Assembly (NCBI RefSeq): GCF_901709675.1
Contig: NC_051091.1
Coordinates: forward strand, 2,975,967 to 3,039,966
Origin: Syngnathus acus
Taxonomy: Eukaryota > Chordata > Actinopteri > Syngnathiformes > Syngnathidae
Direction: 5' to 3'
DNA: 64,000 nt
Positions 24,401 to 35,205 of this stretch are shown here, one piece after another (the stretch's first letter is position 1; every line of letters begins with the position of its first letter). Both the position numbers and the translations under genes were made by a program. The notes beneath the pieces are model-generated. The model ran no database searches. It had not been told where the DNA came from and saw only the letters and a list, made by a program, of their open reading frames with translations.

Positions 24401-25173
24401 GGTAAACTTCACAAGGTCGTCTCGACCACAGCCATACACGAGTTTTGACTCTTAAATTGTTCTTTTTTTCCCCCCACGTCAGACTTCAGATGGAGGTAGG
24501 TGGGGTGGGGGGGGGGGGGGTGTACTCCTCTTTCCACCCGGAGTGGATGAGAGATTCTCTATGCTGCTGATTGGCTGAGTTTGACTCCAATTGGCATCCA
24601 TCCAGTCATTAAGCTTTAATAAGACTTACTCATTAATAGCTGCCTACAGTGTAGACTCAGGATCGGTGCATTAAACAGAAAAGAAAAAAAGGTAGTGGAG
24701 TGACCCTTTCATATGGCTCTCTGGGGAAGGAATATTGATAAAGCGTGTTCTCAGAAACAAGCCAGACATTTTCGGGCAAAGCAAATTCAAATGAAAACCA
24801 ATTAGTCCAATTCAACGTGTTGGAGACTTGCGGTCTAAATATTTGAGCTAAGGAAGCGCAAACAAGAGTTTGGGGAGTAAACAACCTCCAAGCACGCTTG
24901 AAAATGTCATAGATGTGTCATACTTGCACAGGACTTCCAAACGGCTCCAAACAGAATCAAAGGGATTTCTTCAGATAGTCGCCGACTGCTGAAGTCCGCA
25001 AAGCACCGGCGCACCCACTCTGCTCTGGCAGCAAAATAGTTTTTCGTTGTTTTTACTCAATATTGGTTACTTCAAACAAACAAACAGTTGGCCCAAATGC
25101 ATAAGTGAAGTAGAATTAAGTACAGGCAAATCCAACACAGAGTGAACGTAAAAAGGTAAAAACGTTACGGCGG
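21431..25173. other. Unique non-coding stretch
   Basis: No gene is supported. A C9 run lies near 23688 and a G14 run at 24507-24520 (potential G-quadruplex). 24540-24660 includes a CAATTGG/TTAAG-rich block that could be regulatory. Confidence 0.3.
24494..24520 (+). repeat. G-rich tract with G14 run
   Basis: GGAGGTAGGTGGGGT followed by 14 G gives several G-runs in close order, compatible with G-quadruplex formation. The homopolymer length may be a sequencing estimate. Confidence 0.8.
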
Positions 25174-25175
25174 TA

Positions 25176-25358
25176 CAGTAATCCATCGTTTATCGCGGAT
25201 AATGAAATAATTAATTAAATAAAGGAATGTAAACGAACATTTGGAGCAATACTACATTGTCCCTAAAGGTTATAAATATTTTTTTTAATTTGGGAAAAAA
25301 AAGTCCGCGATGTAGTGAAGCCGCGATAAACAAAACGCCAAGTAGCGAGGGATCACTG
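25176..25358 (-). mobile_element. Tigger/pogo-like element, shorter second copy
   Basis: It starts CAGTAATCCATCGTTTATCG and ends GCGAGGGATCACTG, with TA on each side (25174-25175 and 25359-25360). The inner segments TCCGCGATGTAGTGAAGCCG and GATAAACAAAACGC are the reverse complement of sequence near the left end of the 11002 element, so this copy is inverted relative to it. It is about 120 bp shorter and so internally deleted. Confidence 0.82.
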
Positions 25359-25360
25359 TA

Positions 25361-26998
25361 ATTGATATTGGATGGATGACGTTGATGCTTTCGTTCATGT
25401 GTGTTGCGTTGTAACTTTAATTTAAGTCTCGATTATTTTAGTATTTTATTTTTATTGTATTATTTTGTATTTTTCAACAGCATCTTCTCTTCTGCTGGCC
25501 TGTTTTTTTCATATCGCCTGTGTCTCATGCTTCGTCAGCCAATTGGCTCCGTGCCTGCCACCTGGCTCTTGTTTTGGGATTTAATTCTCTGTCACGTCAG
25601 TAAACCTCGCTAGCTGCTTTGTCAGCTATTTTCCCCTGACGCTATCTTTTTTTTTTTTTTTTTCTGCCTGTGCTTTATTTGCATCCGGTTATTGATTTTT
25701 CTGTTTTTGTTGGCTTTAATAAACGTCATTGTTATCATCTTGTGCTCAGGTCCAACCGCCTGCAATGAACCCTTAGTGAGAGATAAAACAGCATTACATT
25801 CAGAAACTAAATATATATTTACAGTGGCTGGAAGTAATGAGGAATAGATTCATTATTATTCAGGTGTTTGTACTTGACTGGAGTATTTTTTCTTTTTGAA
25901 GCGGGGCTTTTTTCAAGACTGGTCGAGTGTGTGGCGTGTCGGCTGTATGACAAAGCACGATGGCGCCTGCCTGGAAATTGTGCCCTCCATCTCGTAGTGA
26001 AATCCAGCGCACGGTGCCAGTCCTGCTCTCAACATGCAGGCATCATGTTGCGGTGCGGTAAAATGTCACAGCCATAGTTCAGCACAAAAGGACAACATGG
26101 TTTCATTGCTCTTTTGCTTCCATTCACTTAGATCAGACATTGTATTTAGTGTAGCGGACCGAGAGATGTGAAGTGTTTGTCCCGATAATATACTTGAAAT
26201 ATAGGAAAAGTGCAAATCCTATTCAAAGCTGTGATGAACGTAAACCTTTCATGCATCTCCATTATCCTGCATTTTAATGGGCTTCACTCTTGACTAGAGC
26301 TTCTTTAACAATTGGGTGGTCACAGAGGTAACCAGAGAGAAGTTTGCGACGGTGTGATCAACTCTGATAACGCATTCAAATCCATCTTTGACCATACAGT
26401 GACGAGCCCTCGATCGATATTTTCGTCTCTCCCGGTTCCGGCCGAGCGAGCGAGCGAGGCTGCGGCATATGAGTAGGCTATTACAAAAGCAAATTGGTCA
26501 GCAGAATTCATTTTCTTTAAGAATACGAGTCTGGCTGACGGAGAATTAATAACGCTTGTAGGCCGACGAGCTGTTGAATTTTCATCACTTTTATTTTTAC
26601 GCGTCGGCTGAAATCCATCCTGCTTTAATGACTTGCTGTTTTTACTTTGGAATGTTTGTTATCTTCTGTGGAAGAGAATCAAAATGTAAAAGCTTGTATT
26701 TTTTCTAGCCGAATATTAATCTGTGTAGTGGCCATTAGAGCCTTCGTGTTTATTAATCAAGATGGTCTTTTTCTGTCCGCCGCAACCTTTAAGACTTGGG
26801 AAAGTACAAATCAAACACAGAAAGAACATGAAACCAAACTGTGATCTCTTTCTGGCACGTGCTGTGAGCGCTGCAAGTGACGATTTAAGTTCTATCAAAT
26901 ATCTGCCTTTGAAAATATTTCAAATTTCAAAGAAGCTGCATCCACTAATTGCAAAGTCAAATAGTCGGAGTGGATTCTGGGGAAAAAAAAAATCAGTA
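25361..26998. other. Unique stretch with possible retroelement 3' remnant
   Basis: 25500-25750 has a long T run (25650-25666), then GGCTTTAATAAACGTCATTG and CTTGTGCTCAGGTCC, resembling tails of teleost retroelements. Without ends or a reading frame this stays a guess. The rest shows nothing supportable. Confidence 0.25.
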
Positions 26999-27010
26999 AG
27001 GAATAATTGG

Positions 27011-27347
27011 AAGGTGGCATGGTGAGGCACAGGTTAGCACATCTGCCTCACAGTTCTACGTGTGCGGGTTCAATTCCACCTCCGGCTTTTCCCGTGTGGA
27101 GTTTGCATGTTCTCCCCATGCCTGCGTGGGTTTTCTTCGGGCACTCCGGTTTCCTCCCAGATCCTAAAAACATGGATGGTAGGCTGATTGAGCACTCCAA
27201 ATTGCCCCTAGGTGTGAGTGCGAATGCGGATGGTTGTCGTCTGTGTCCCCTGTGATTGGCTGGCAACCAGTTCAGGGTGTCCCCGCCAACTGTCCAGCAC
27301 GCCCGCGACCCCCATAAGGACAAGCGGTATAAGAAATGGATGGATGG
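27011..27347 (+). mobile_element. Full-length tRNA-headed SINE with 12-bp target-site duplication
   Basis: AGGAATAATTGG flanks it directly (26999-27010 and 27348-27359), which supports insertion by target-primed reverse transcription. The 5' head resembles a tRNA gene: a GGTTAGCACATCTGCCTCAC segment, then GGTTCAATTCC as RNA polymerase III B box. The body has GTGTGGAGTTTGCATGTTC, GGGCACTCCGGTTTCCTCCC and GTGATTGGCTGGCAACCAG, and the tail is ATGGATGGATGG. This is a non-coding retroposon that depends on a LINE partner for movement. The exact target repeat and low decay suggest it is younger than the copy at 16234. Confidence 0.93.
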
Positions 27348-27359
27348 AGGAATAATTGG

Positions 27360-30097
27360 GCTTTTTTTTTTGCTGGTGGCCCCTGCCCACAGTTGAGAAG
27401 TATTATTTTAAGTTGAAAGAGCCAAACAGTGAACTAAGCTACATTTCACTTTGGACATTTTCTTTAACTAACATTTCAAAAGTTGAATCCCCATTGAATG
27501 TGGTCGCATGGTGTCCTAAAAACAATTGGCTTGAGTTTTAACGGCTGCCGCTGCCATCTGCACCCTTCAGTCCGCTCACGCATTCTCCACCGATTCCAAT
27601 TTATCGCAGATGAAGACGAGGAGTCGCTAAGAATGCAACATCGCACTGTTGCCGAAGGTGGAAGAAGGAAAGCTTATATGTGCAGCTTCACTGCGCCACC
27701 TCTGCCGAGTCATGCAAAAATGAACCTTCAAACGAGCAGAGGCGGCACAAGTATTCACTTTATAAGTAGGGGGAGAAATACTTTGGAATAAAAAGAAATA
27801 TATATACGTATATAGACAATTGTTGCTGCAATTGCTGATCCCAGTCACCAAAGTGGAGCGAGATTTAATGACTGCATTTCCTGACACGACATGCATTCCC
27901 TATTGATCTGCACTCTTTCACGCCCAGTCAGCAGATTGCGAATCACCTCCATCAACATTAATGCCATAACATGCCATCTATAGAGAGGGACCCTTAATGG
28001 TGCTACAAACAACGATAATAACTTGGCTTACAATTCCTAGTCTGCCTAAGCATTTGTATGTATGGTTACTTGTATACATGTGCTTGAATATGTGCTAGTG
28101 TTTTTTTTTCTTTATCAACTGCGTAAACTTTTTTTTTTTTTAAACATGAATATCATATGAAAAAGAAAATAAAGAGGCCATCACTTGGCATGCCTTGAGG
28201 TCTTTTTTAAATGCGGTATGGAGCCGAGTCTGGTCTTAAAGCTTCCAGAAAATCAAATGAATCACCACGTTGTGAGAATTACAGTTAAGAGCCAAGCCAG
28301 AAGAGGCGAGCCATGTCTGTAATTGCTCTGTAATACGGAAGCAGGATGCATCACCGGTGAGATGTAAAAAGAGCATCGCCATCACTATACAACCCCTCTG
28401 GTATGTGATTTAATACAAATGTTCCAGCAAAAAAGTAATGTCTCACTTTCTATGCTACTTTTTATAGCTGGGATAGGAGCATTGTCAAAGCGAAACAATC
28501 TAACAGGCCAAAATTGCGCACTACATTGGGAGTAGATTTGCCAACTCTGATATGTACCAAATGTATTTTTCTCAACTTGACTGCATGTTGTCCACTTGCG
28601 CCTCTTCAATTCTCTTTTCCATAGTTACGGCTGTTGACAGGCTCACTCTTAACCCAAGTTGACGAATATAGAAAACGCTGTCATAGAGCCGGTGGCCGAC
28701 AAATGGACATGCTTGTTGGAATTTGACTAGGACTGAATTACAGGCAGCCATCAGGAGAAAAATCCCAAGCGCCACCAACGTGTTGCTGCTGACATCTCTG
28801 CAGTGTATTGGTTGAGTCGGTACGCTGCATTATTTTTAATAAAAAGCGCTCCTTCTCCCCTTCAGTCAATCCATCACTGTTTGCCCGCTTCTGTCAGAAC
28901 GGGGTGCAGCGGCAAACTCGGGAATGACTGATTGCCGTCTGAGCTGCGTCAAGGTGCAGATCCAGCGGGCTTGACAATCTTGCTCTCTTTGTGACCTTGT
29001 GTCCAATCGTTGGGGAGGGGTGTCGCATGGCCGCACGACATTCAGTGCGAGGTCAAATTATTCTCGGTAGCTGCACTATTTGAAGAGCAAGAAAAAAAGG
29101 ATGGCTCTAAAGTTAACGTACATCTCACTCAATTATCGCGTGCTTATTTTTCACATTCCCGCACACACTGAATGCAAAATTGGTGCTTTTTAAAAGTGTT
29201 GGCTGAGGCAATTTAAATTACTGACACGAACAGAAAAGTATCAGGGTCAATGTGATATGCTGGTTGAGCGCTTCTTTTGTTGGGTTCGACGCAGCAGTGA
29301 TTCAGCAACATTTTGCAGATTGAAGCCCAAAAGCCGAGACCTTTTGCCGTTGATAGGTGAGCTTGCAAATATACAAAAGAAAAAAAAAGCGAATGATCCC
29401 TTCAAGTTCATAGAGCTGCTCACCATCGCAATTACACGCTGGATCAAAACGTGTTAACTGTGCCCATCTTACTTTTTGAATCACTACTAAGGGTCATAAC
29501 TTGAAAATAAGGCACTTTTTGTAATGAAAACCCAGCCTTATTATAATTTATTTTTAAAATGAATTTTTTTAATTTATTTTTTACATTTTGGATGTGGTTG
29601 GCATTGCATATCAGAGCCAAGTCTGAGACGGACTATGGCATTCAAATATACTGAAGGACTAAAACAAAGACATGAAAATATAAATAAACGGTGTATAAAT
29701 AATAAATAGATGCAATGCTAAATGGCTTAAAAAGGATAAATGAACAAGATAAATGTTCGGAGTCAAAAATGCAAAGCTAACCACAATCGACCTATTTTGA
29801 CCTTCGGCTGTTCCACGAAAAAGGGAACTAAATCTCACTGGTGGGCTTTGATCTGAATGCACTCGGCAGATGACAAAAAGGGACTCAAGGGTCCTCAAGT
29901 GTTGTGAATACTGCTCTGTAAGTGCAGCATAGGCAGCGAAGGCTTTAACAAATATCTAAATGAACCATAAAAACAATGCTGAAACAAACCGGAAGCTGAC
30001 ACACGGCCTCAAAAACATTTTTAGGGAGATGAAAAGGAGTCTTGGGCCTGGGGATAAAGCACACGGATGTGTTCTCGAAACAGATGCGTTGGAGGAC
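27360..30097. other. Unique non-coding stretch
   Basis: No gene, RNA gene or transposon is recognised. AT-rich segments lie at 28090-28150 and 29530-29600. Confidence 0.3.
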
Positions 30098-30272
30098 AAG
30101 AAGGATGGATGTGTTGATGGATTTTCTCAGATCGATTGATTGATGGATGGTTGCTTGACTTGATAGATTTGCACATGCAGTTTTGGGGGTGAAGCGATTC
30201 ACAAAATCTGTGCTCACGGTTTTCAGGATGGATGGGGTTGGGTGGGTGGATGGATATATGGATGGATTGGGG
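30098..30272. repeat. Degenerate (GATG)n-rich tract
   Basis: Interrupted GATG/GATT units occur through 30098-30160 and again at 30225-30272. It may be a decayed SINE-tail microsatellite like the one at 41671, but no SINE body is visible beside it. Confidence 0.6.
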
Positions 30273-32078
30273 ATTGATTTGACGGCTAAGTGGTTAGAAG
30301 AATTGATGGGTTGTTAGCCAAGAAGCAAAAAAACTGGTGATAGGGGTGTTGCTGGATAAAATGGCCGTTTTTGATCCAAAAATGTCCGTCCGTTTTTTTG
30401 GGCTTATCCTCACCAGCCAACAAGTGAGATCTGAGAATCGTGCTGAAAAATGCATTCTTCTCGTGTATTATAGCAAACATCCAATTCCTAAAGTTTGACC
30501 AAATGACATTAAACCCAATGAGGCAACTTTGGCTTCACATCTCCCATTTATTTATTATTATTTTTTCTTTGTTTTTTTTCTCAAAACAGCTTCACAAGCT
30601 CCTCTGATCTCCTCTCGCTAGGAGACCAGACATAGTTTTCGATCCAGGGTGTTGTAATGAATGAATAGATGTGCGGTGGCAGGGAGTCTTTGCGTTCTTT
30701 CCACCGACTGCTCGTCTTTGAAGGAGACGGCGAGCGCTTTGAAAGAAGATGGCGTCGCATCAGTGGAGATTAGCAAGTCGCCTACTGGTGGGGGACTGTG
30801 ATCCAGCTCCAGGCTACGGCACTCCTGTGATATCTTGAAGTTTCTTGCCACCGTGTGCTGCGGCATGATGAACGTGCTGATGCCGAGAGACCGAAAATAC
30901 TTGAGAAATGAAAACGTGCTGGGGAGAGTCTAGCTTGGTCGATTGGTTTCATTGATGAGCGGCTGCTACTCTCACTTGAAATCGTCTTTTCCCAAACGTT
31001 GTATGCCGTGGAAACCATTCGACATCCTGAAAGTTCTTTATGGAAGAGATTTGATAAAGTTTCCATTCAGACGTGATACGTATTGTAGTCAATGTAGTAA
31101 ATGGATTCATGAGCTGCTCCATCTAAAATGTGGGCGGCTCCCTTGGAATGGAGGAAGATCGTTAAATCGCATTGCCCCCCCAAAAAAAGAAATTGCTGGC
31201 CCACCGAGAATCTGCCCCGTACACCAGCCCTAGTCCTCTAGTCCAACCCTGCTTGCCAGTTTTATTTATTTTATAGCACCAATCTCTCTTTTTTTAATGA
31301 TAAATCTTTGGAATGATCATCAAATCTTGCTGCTTTTTCCGAGAATCAGGCTGAAAATGAGCAACCATTCGCAGCTTGCAGTTGCCTGATTTAGCGTCTG
31401 ACATTACCACTTGGCAATTTACAGATAAAACATCCTGGTGGCTGATTTAAGATCAGCTGTTTTTTTATGGTCTGGACTTGCTGGGACTGGCTGCGCTTAG
31501 CGATTGCGGGCCCCCGGCCACAAAACTGTCGCCATCATTAGGCCGCAATTACAAGACGTTGTGACAGTTGCGTCCGTAACACTCTGTTTGATGGTCATAC
31601 AATTTAGGCGACAATGTTCTCTTTGAGCCAAGGTGGCGCCAAAGGTCTGTGTAAATAGGAAAGTAGTACTGGAATTATTGATATAGTACATCTTGATTAG
31701 GAGGCAAAAGGGATGGGTCTCATCTGGGTTGACTTTTTAAATTATTTTTATCCATATATCCATTTTCTGAACCTTTCTTTGAATTATTCATTAACGGCTT
31801 GCGTGAAAATGCATTTCCAACTTGGGCGAGTTCACATGTACAGCCAGTTTAAGGTCATGGGGTGCTGGTGCCCTTCCACAATTTCTGATGTGATCTTTAT
31901 TCAAACTGTATTGTACACATAATGCATCACCCTTTGAAATTTTGATTACGACATGACTTTTTTCTGCAGATTTCAACCATCTGACTGATGCATCAGGAAG
32001 ATGCTTGTGATGGCGTTGCACAAACCACTCTGTCTTTTGTCATCCTCACCTTCCAACACATTGTCCTCCTGTACACGT

Positions 32079-32080
<2 letters not shown>
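30273..32080. other. Unique non-coding stretch
   Basis: No gene is supported. Around 31740-31790 a weak TATCCATATATCCATTTTCTG could be a SINE-tail remnant. 31380-31480 is an AT-rich block that resembles regulatory DNA in composition only. Confidence 0.25.

Positions 32081-32081
<1 letters not shown>

Positions 32082-32126
<45 letters not shown>
32082..32126. repeat. (CA)n microsatellite
   Basis: About 22 CA units without interruption, flanked by CGTG and CGCACACAG. Confidence 0.95.
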
Positions 32127-32134
<8 letters not shown>

Positions 32135-32639
32135 ACCAACACATTCTGATTAACTTCAAAGCAGCAGGCGCACTCGACACTTTCACCTTCTCCCACACTC
32201 AAAGGGGAAAAAAAGAACCATGTGGAAAGAAAGCTTCAATATTGCATCCAGTTCACTCATGTGTGTGTTACTGAACAGCCATTGTGGTGCCCGCTGTGCA
32301 AATGTCCCTGCTACTTTCAAAAATGGCCGAGTTGGTTGACTCATAGATTTACATTTACATTTGCTTTGAGGTAGGACTCAAGTGACTTTGGAAATTGGGA
32401 ACATAGGGGAATTGGTCTTGAATTTAATTCTCTCATCTAATTAAACAGTCTTAAATTGAAATAATTTGCCTTCAATTGTATGAACCGAGTAGGCCAGCTT
32501 AGACAAGAATTTCAATTGTCCCACTTTGTGTGACATTTTTTGTTTGTTGCTGTGCTATGGCATTTTTCTTACGTAAAATGGATGACTTGGCTCAATAAAG
32601 GTTAGAAGACACGTACTGCTGTGTGACACTGCACGCCTG

Positions 32640-33280
32640 CAAAAATAATAACAATACCCCCCCTCTCTCGCTCTCCTGCTCTCTCGCTCTCTTTTTTGTA
32701 CCTTCCCTCCATCACCACCAGGGGTTTTCTGTATCATCTCGCTGTGCCGAAAGCAGCTTGCCTCGTCCTGCGCCAGACGCGCGGCGTGGATGCAAGGACA
32801 GGAGGGAACACGCGCGGAGTCTCTGAAGACCACCAACACACGGGATATCGTACACGTTTGCCGCCTCCTGGCAGGAGAGGGACGCACACAGTCCTCGTTT
32901 CGAGTCGGACGCATAGGTAAGCGAGCGCTTTTGGCATGCATGTGCGCATAATTTGGTTTGCTTGAGAACGACGCATGCTTAGAACTTGTTGCCACTTGGA
33001 CTTAACTGCAGCTTGTGTGCGTTGAGATGTTGCGAAGTGAGACTTGCAGTGTCAAGGATGACAAATATGCGCACGGCTACACAAGCCTCACATTTGCACT
33101 TGAAGGCTGCACAAAGCTCCCGTCTTGTCCGTTTCTCGCTCACACTCAACGAGAGCGTGCTTTTTGCAGCCACTTGATGCGCCAAGTCGGGCTGCGTTTT
33201 GCTCGGGCAACTTGGCCGCTCGCCACCGAGCGCTACTCCGACTACGGCAGCCAAAAGCCGCGCAACAAATAAAGAGAGAG
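32640..33280 (+). promoter_or_regulatory. CpG-rich candidate promoter / first-exon region
   Basis: CpG dinucleotides are dense here (for example GACGCGCGGCG, ACACGCGCGG, GCCGCTCGCC) against a CpG-poor background. A pyrimidine-rich tract (32657-32710) precedes the block. A strong splice-donor-like sequence CATAG|GTAAGC follows at 32916/32917. These are the features of a CpG-island promoter with a short untranslated first exon. I cannot name the gene, and no downstream exon is identifiable in the window. Confidence 0.4.
32722..32916 (+). other. Candidate 195-nt exon (5' UTR or internal), speculative
   Basis: It is bounded by a pyrimidine tract ending in CACCACCAG (possible acceptor, 32721) and by GTAAGC at 32917. 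Two of the three frames are open across it, so coding potential is not ruled out. Neither translation resembles a protein I know. If transcription instead starts inside the CpG-rich block, only the donor is meaningful. Confidence 0.25.
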
Positions 33281-33647
33281 TGGCAAAGTAGGCGCATTAG
33301 CGTGCAACTGGCTGCTGTTTCATCAAAAATCGCCCTTGCGGAAAATAAACAGGAAAGCGGTCACGTTGCTGCACTGCACGCTACGCACGCATTAGCAACC
33401 CTAATTAGTCACATTTAATGCCTATCTAATTTCATGCTTGATTAGAATGGGAAGTGTTTTGGCAGCAGACCTGACTGGATTTCCACATTTTACATGCAGC
33501 GCATTCTTGAGTTGTCGCTTCTCTGTGCTGGATGATATCTCCATTTACCCATTCCTTCGGGTGACATGCTCCTAATGATGACTTGTGACCTTGACAAATG
33601 TTCAAATACTCCTTTGTGATGTGTGTGCACTGTACAGTATTGTGGGG

Positions 33648-33716
33648 GGAAAGCGCGCGTGTGCGTGCGCTCTAGCGCGCATATGTGCGTGTGTGCGCGT
33701 GCGTGTGCGAGCTCTC
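33648..33716. repeat. Alternating purine-pyrimidine (GC/GT) tract, Z-DNA prone
   Basis: Alternation of GCGCGCGTGTGCGTGCGC, then GCGCGCATATGTGCGTGTG and GCGCGTGCGTGTGCG. It is largely uninterrupted except for TCTAG near the middle, and lies about 0.7 kb downstream of the candidate exon. Confidence 0.8.
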
Positions 33717-33909
33717 TACTTAAGCTGAGCTAAGTGCTATCCAGGCAAAAAGTGAGAGAAATATCCCCACATGGAGCCAATCGATGGCTGTGACTCTCCA
33801 ATTAGGTGAGGGAATCTGTCAAAGAAGGCTGATGCGGGGAAAAGACCATGACCTTTTATTGAACCTTGCTTCATTGGTGACTTGGAGAGTTAGGCGCAGC
33901 AAAAATGCC

Positions 33910-33927
33910 AACACACACACACACACA
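33910..33927. repeat. Short (AC)n microsatellite
   Basis: About nine AC units. Confidence 0.8.
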
Positions 33928-33929
33928 AA

Positions 33930-35137
33930 CATACCCACATTGAAAAGACAGTAAACTATGCTATTTTATGTGATAGCGTCATTTTTAATACATCATATCT
34001 TCTGTCTCATGTCTCCAACTAAGACCCTCCCTTAGATTTTTTCCCCTAGTACTAAATATTAAAGGTGACATTGGTACAAACTGGCGTGAATTATAATGTC
34101 ATTATTATAATGGATGACAATTGCTATTGTTTGCACGCATTGTGTGGTCTGATAGCCTACTAAATGTGGTCTTATCGATGTGGCATTTTTCTGACATTCT
34201 TGTAAATGTCTGCATAAAAGGGTCGTTTCAGCTTAGAGAAATAAATGCACTTCCTTACTGAATCTTGTTTTATCGGGCTGCTGGTTTAAACAGTGTGTAC
34301 ATTACAGTGGAGGCCATGGAGCAGTAACCCAAATGGCAGAAAGGGCTGATTGTAATTTATGTCGCAAAAAAAAAAACCTGCACAAGACTGCCAATTCTGA
34401 GGCTGGCGGTTTCACATTAGCCTACAAATCAAAGACACGCAGCAGGAATCTCACTTTCCTACAGCACTTATGATAGTATTAAGCCACCAGTCCACACGTT
34501 TAAGTCAATGTACTTTGCGAGTCTGCACACAGCAAGTCGACGCATTTACGTCCTCGCCAGTAATACAAGCAGACGCGTGTCTCCTGAGAGAGCAATGGCG
34601 GGAGGGAGGGAGGGGGAAAAAAAATCATTTAAAGCAGCCCACAGTTGTGAAGACATTGATTACCGTTTACCAAGCTGCAACATCAATGCACGTTAAAGGA
34701 GAGGCGGTGGGGGGTAGAGCCGGAGAGAGCGGACAGGATAGACGACAGCGGCGTGGCAATAAAGATGACGGACTCAGCTCTAAAACGGGTGGGACCCCGC
34801 AAGACCCCCACCCACCCACACAATTAAGCTGCTAATTGATCCGGCGGACTGGCAGTAGGCCGGTTCATGCTCGGGGGAGCACTCTCGTTGAAGTCTTCAC
34901 GTGGCTTGTTGGCGGTCAGGGATGGTCAGCCCTCAGTCACTTCATTAGCCCCTCAACACCCTCCCTCAGGGTGGCCCTATTAACTCTCAGGCCCTGGGAG
35001 ATGGACGGCTGAGGGCTGGATGCCCACTGACGCCAAGCTCCGTCCCCCTCCATTGAATCCAAAGTCAAGTGGCAGGTGATTCCTGAGCCTCTTTTACGCT
35101 GCTCTGTCTGACATTGATTGGGGGTGATGAAAGCCAT
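33930..35137. other. Unique non-coding stretch
   Basis: 34600-34620 is a GGGAGGGAGGGAGGGG purine tract. 34820-35130 is a GC-richer unique block with CTAATTGATCC and paired CCCTCAGTC/CTGAGGGC motifs that could be regulatory. No exon was seen. Confidence 0.3.
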
Positions 35138-35205
35138 CCAGCCGTTTTTTAATAGCGCTTGTCCGCATTTAGGTCATTGGTGAGCTGGAGCCCACCTAAT
35201 CTAAG
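35138..35205 (-). repeat. SINE tail fragment
   Basis: CCATCCAG, then AGCGCTTGTCC and GAGCTGGAGCCC, follow the order of the 3' end of the SINE at 27011, inverted and diverged. Confidence 0.55.

Noticed and set aside
27030-27075. A tRNA gene suggested by GGTTAGC...GGTTCAATTCC.
   Set aside because: It is the tRNA-like head of the SINE. The acceptor stem and anticodon arm cannot be folded convincingly.
27007-27390. ORFs of 82-91 codons around 27.0-27.4 kb.
   Set aside because: They lie mostly in the SINE at 27011-27347, and near-identical peptides occur in the 16.2-kb copy because it is the same repeat.
32696-32920. Protein-coding exon in the CpG-rich block.
   Set aside because: Two frames are open but neither resembles a known protein. 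GC-rich DNA lacks stops by chance. Kept only as a low-confidence exon or promoter candidate.
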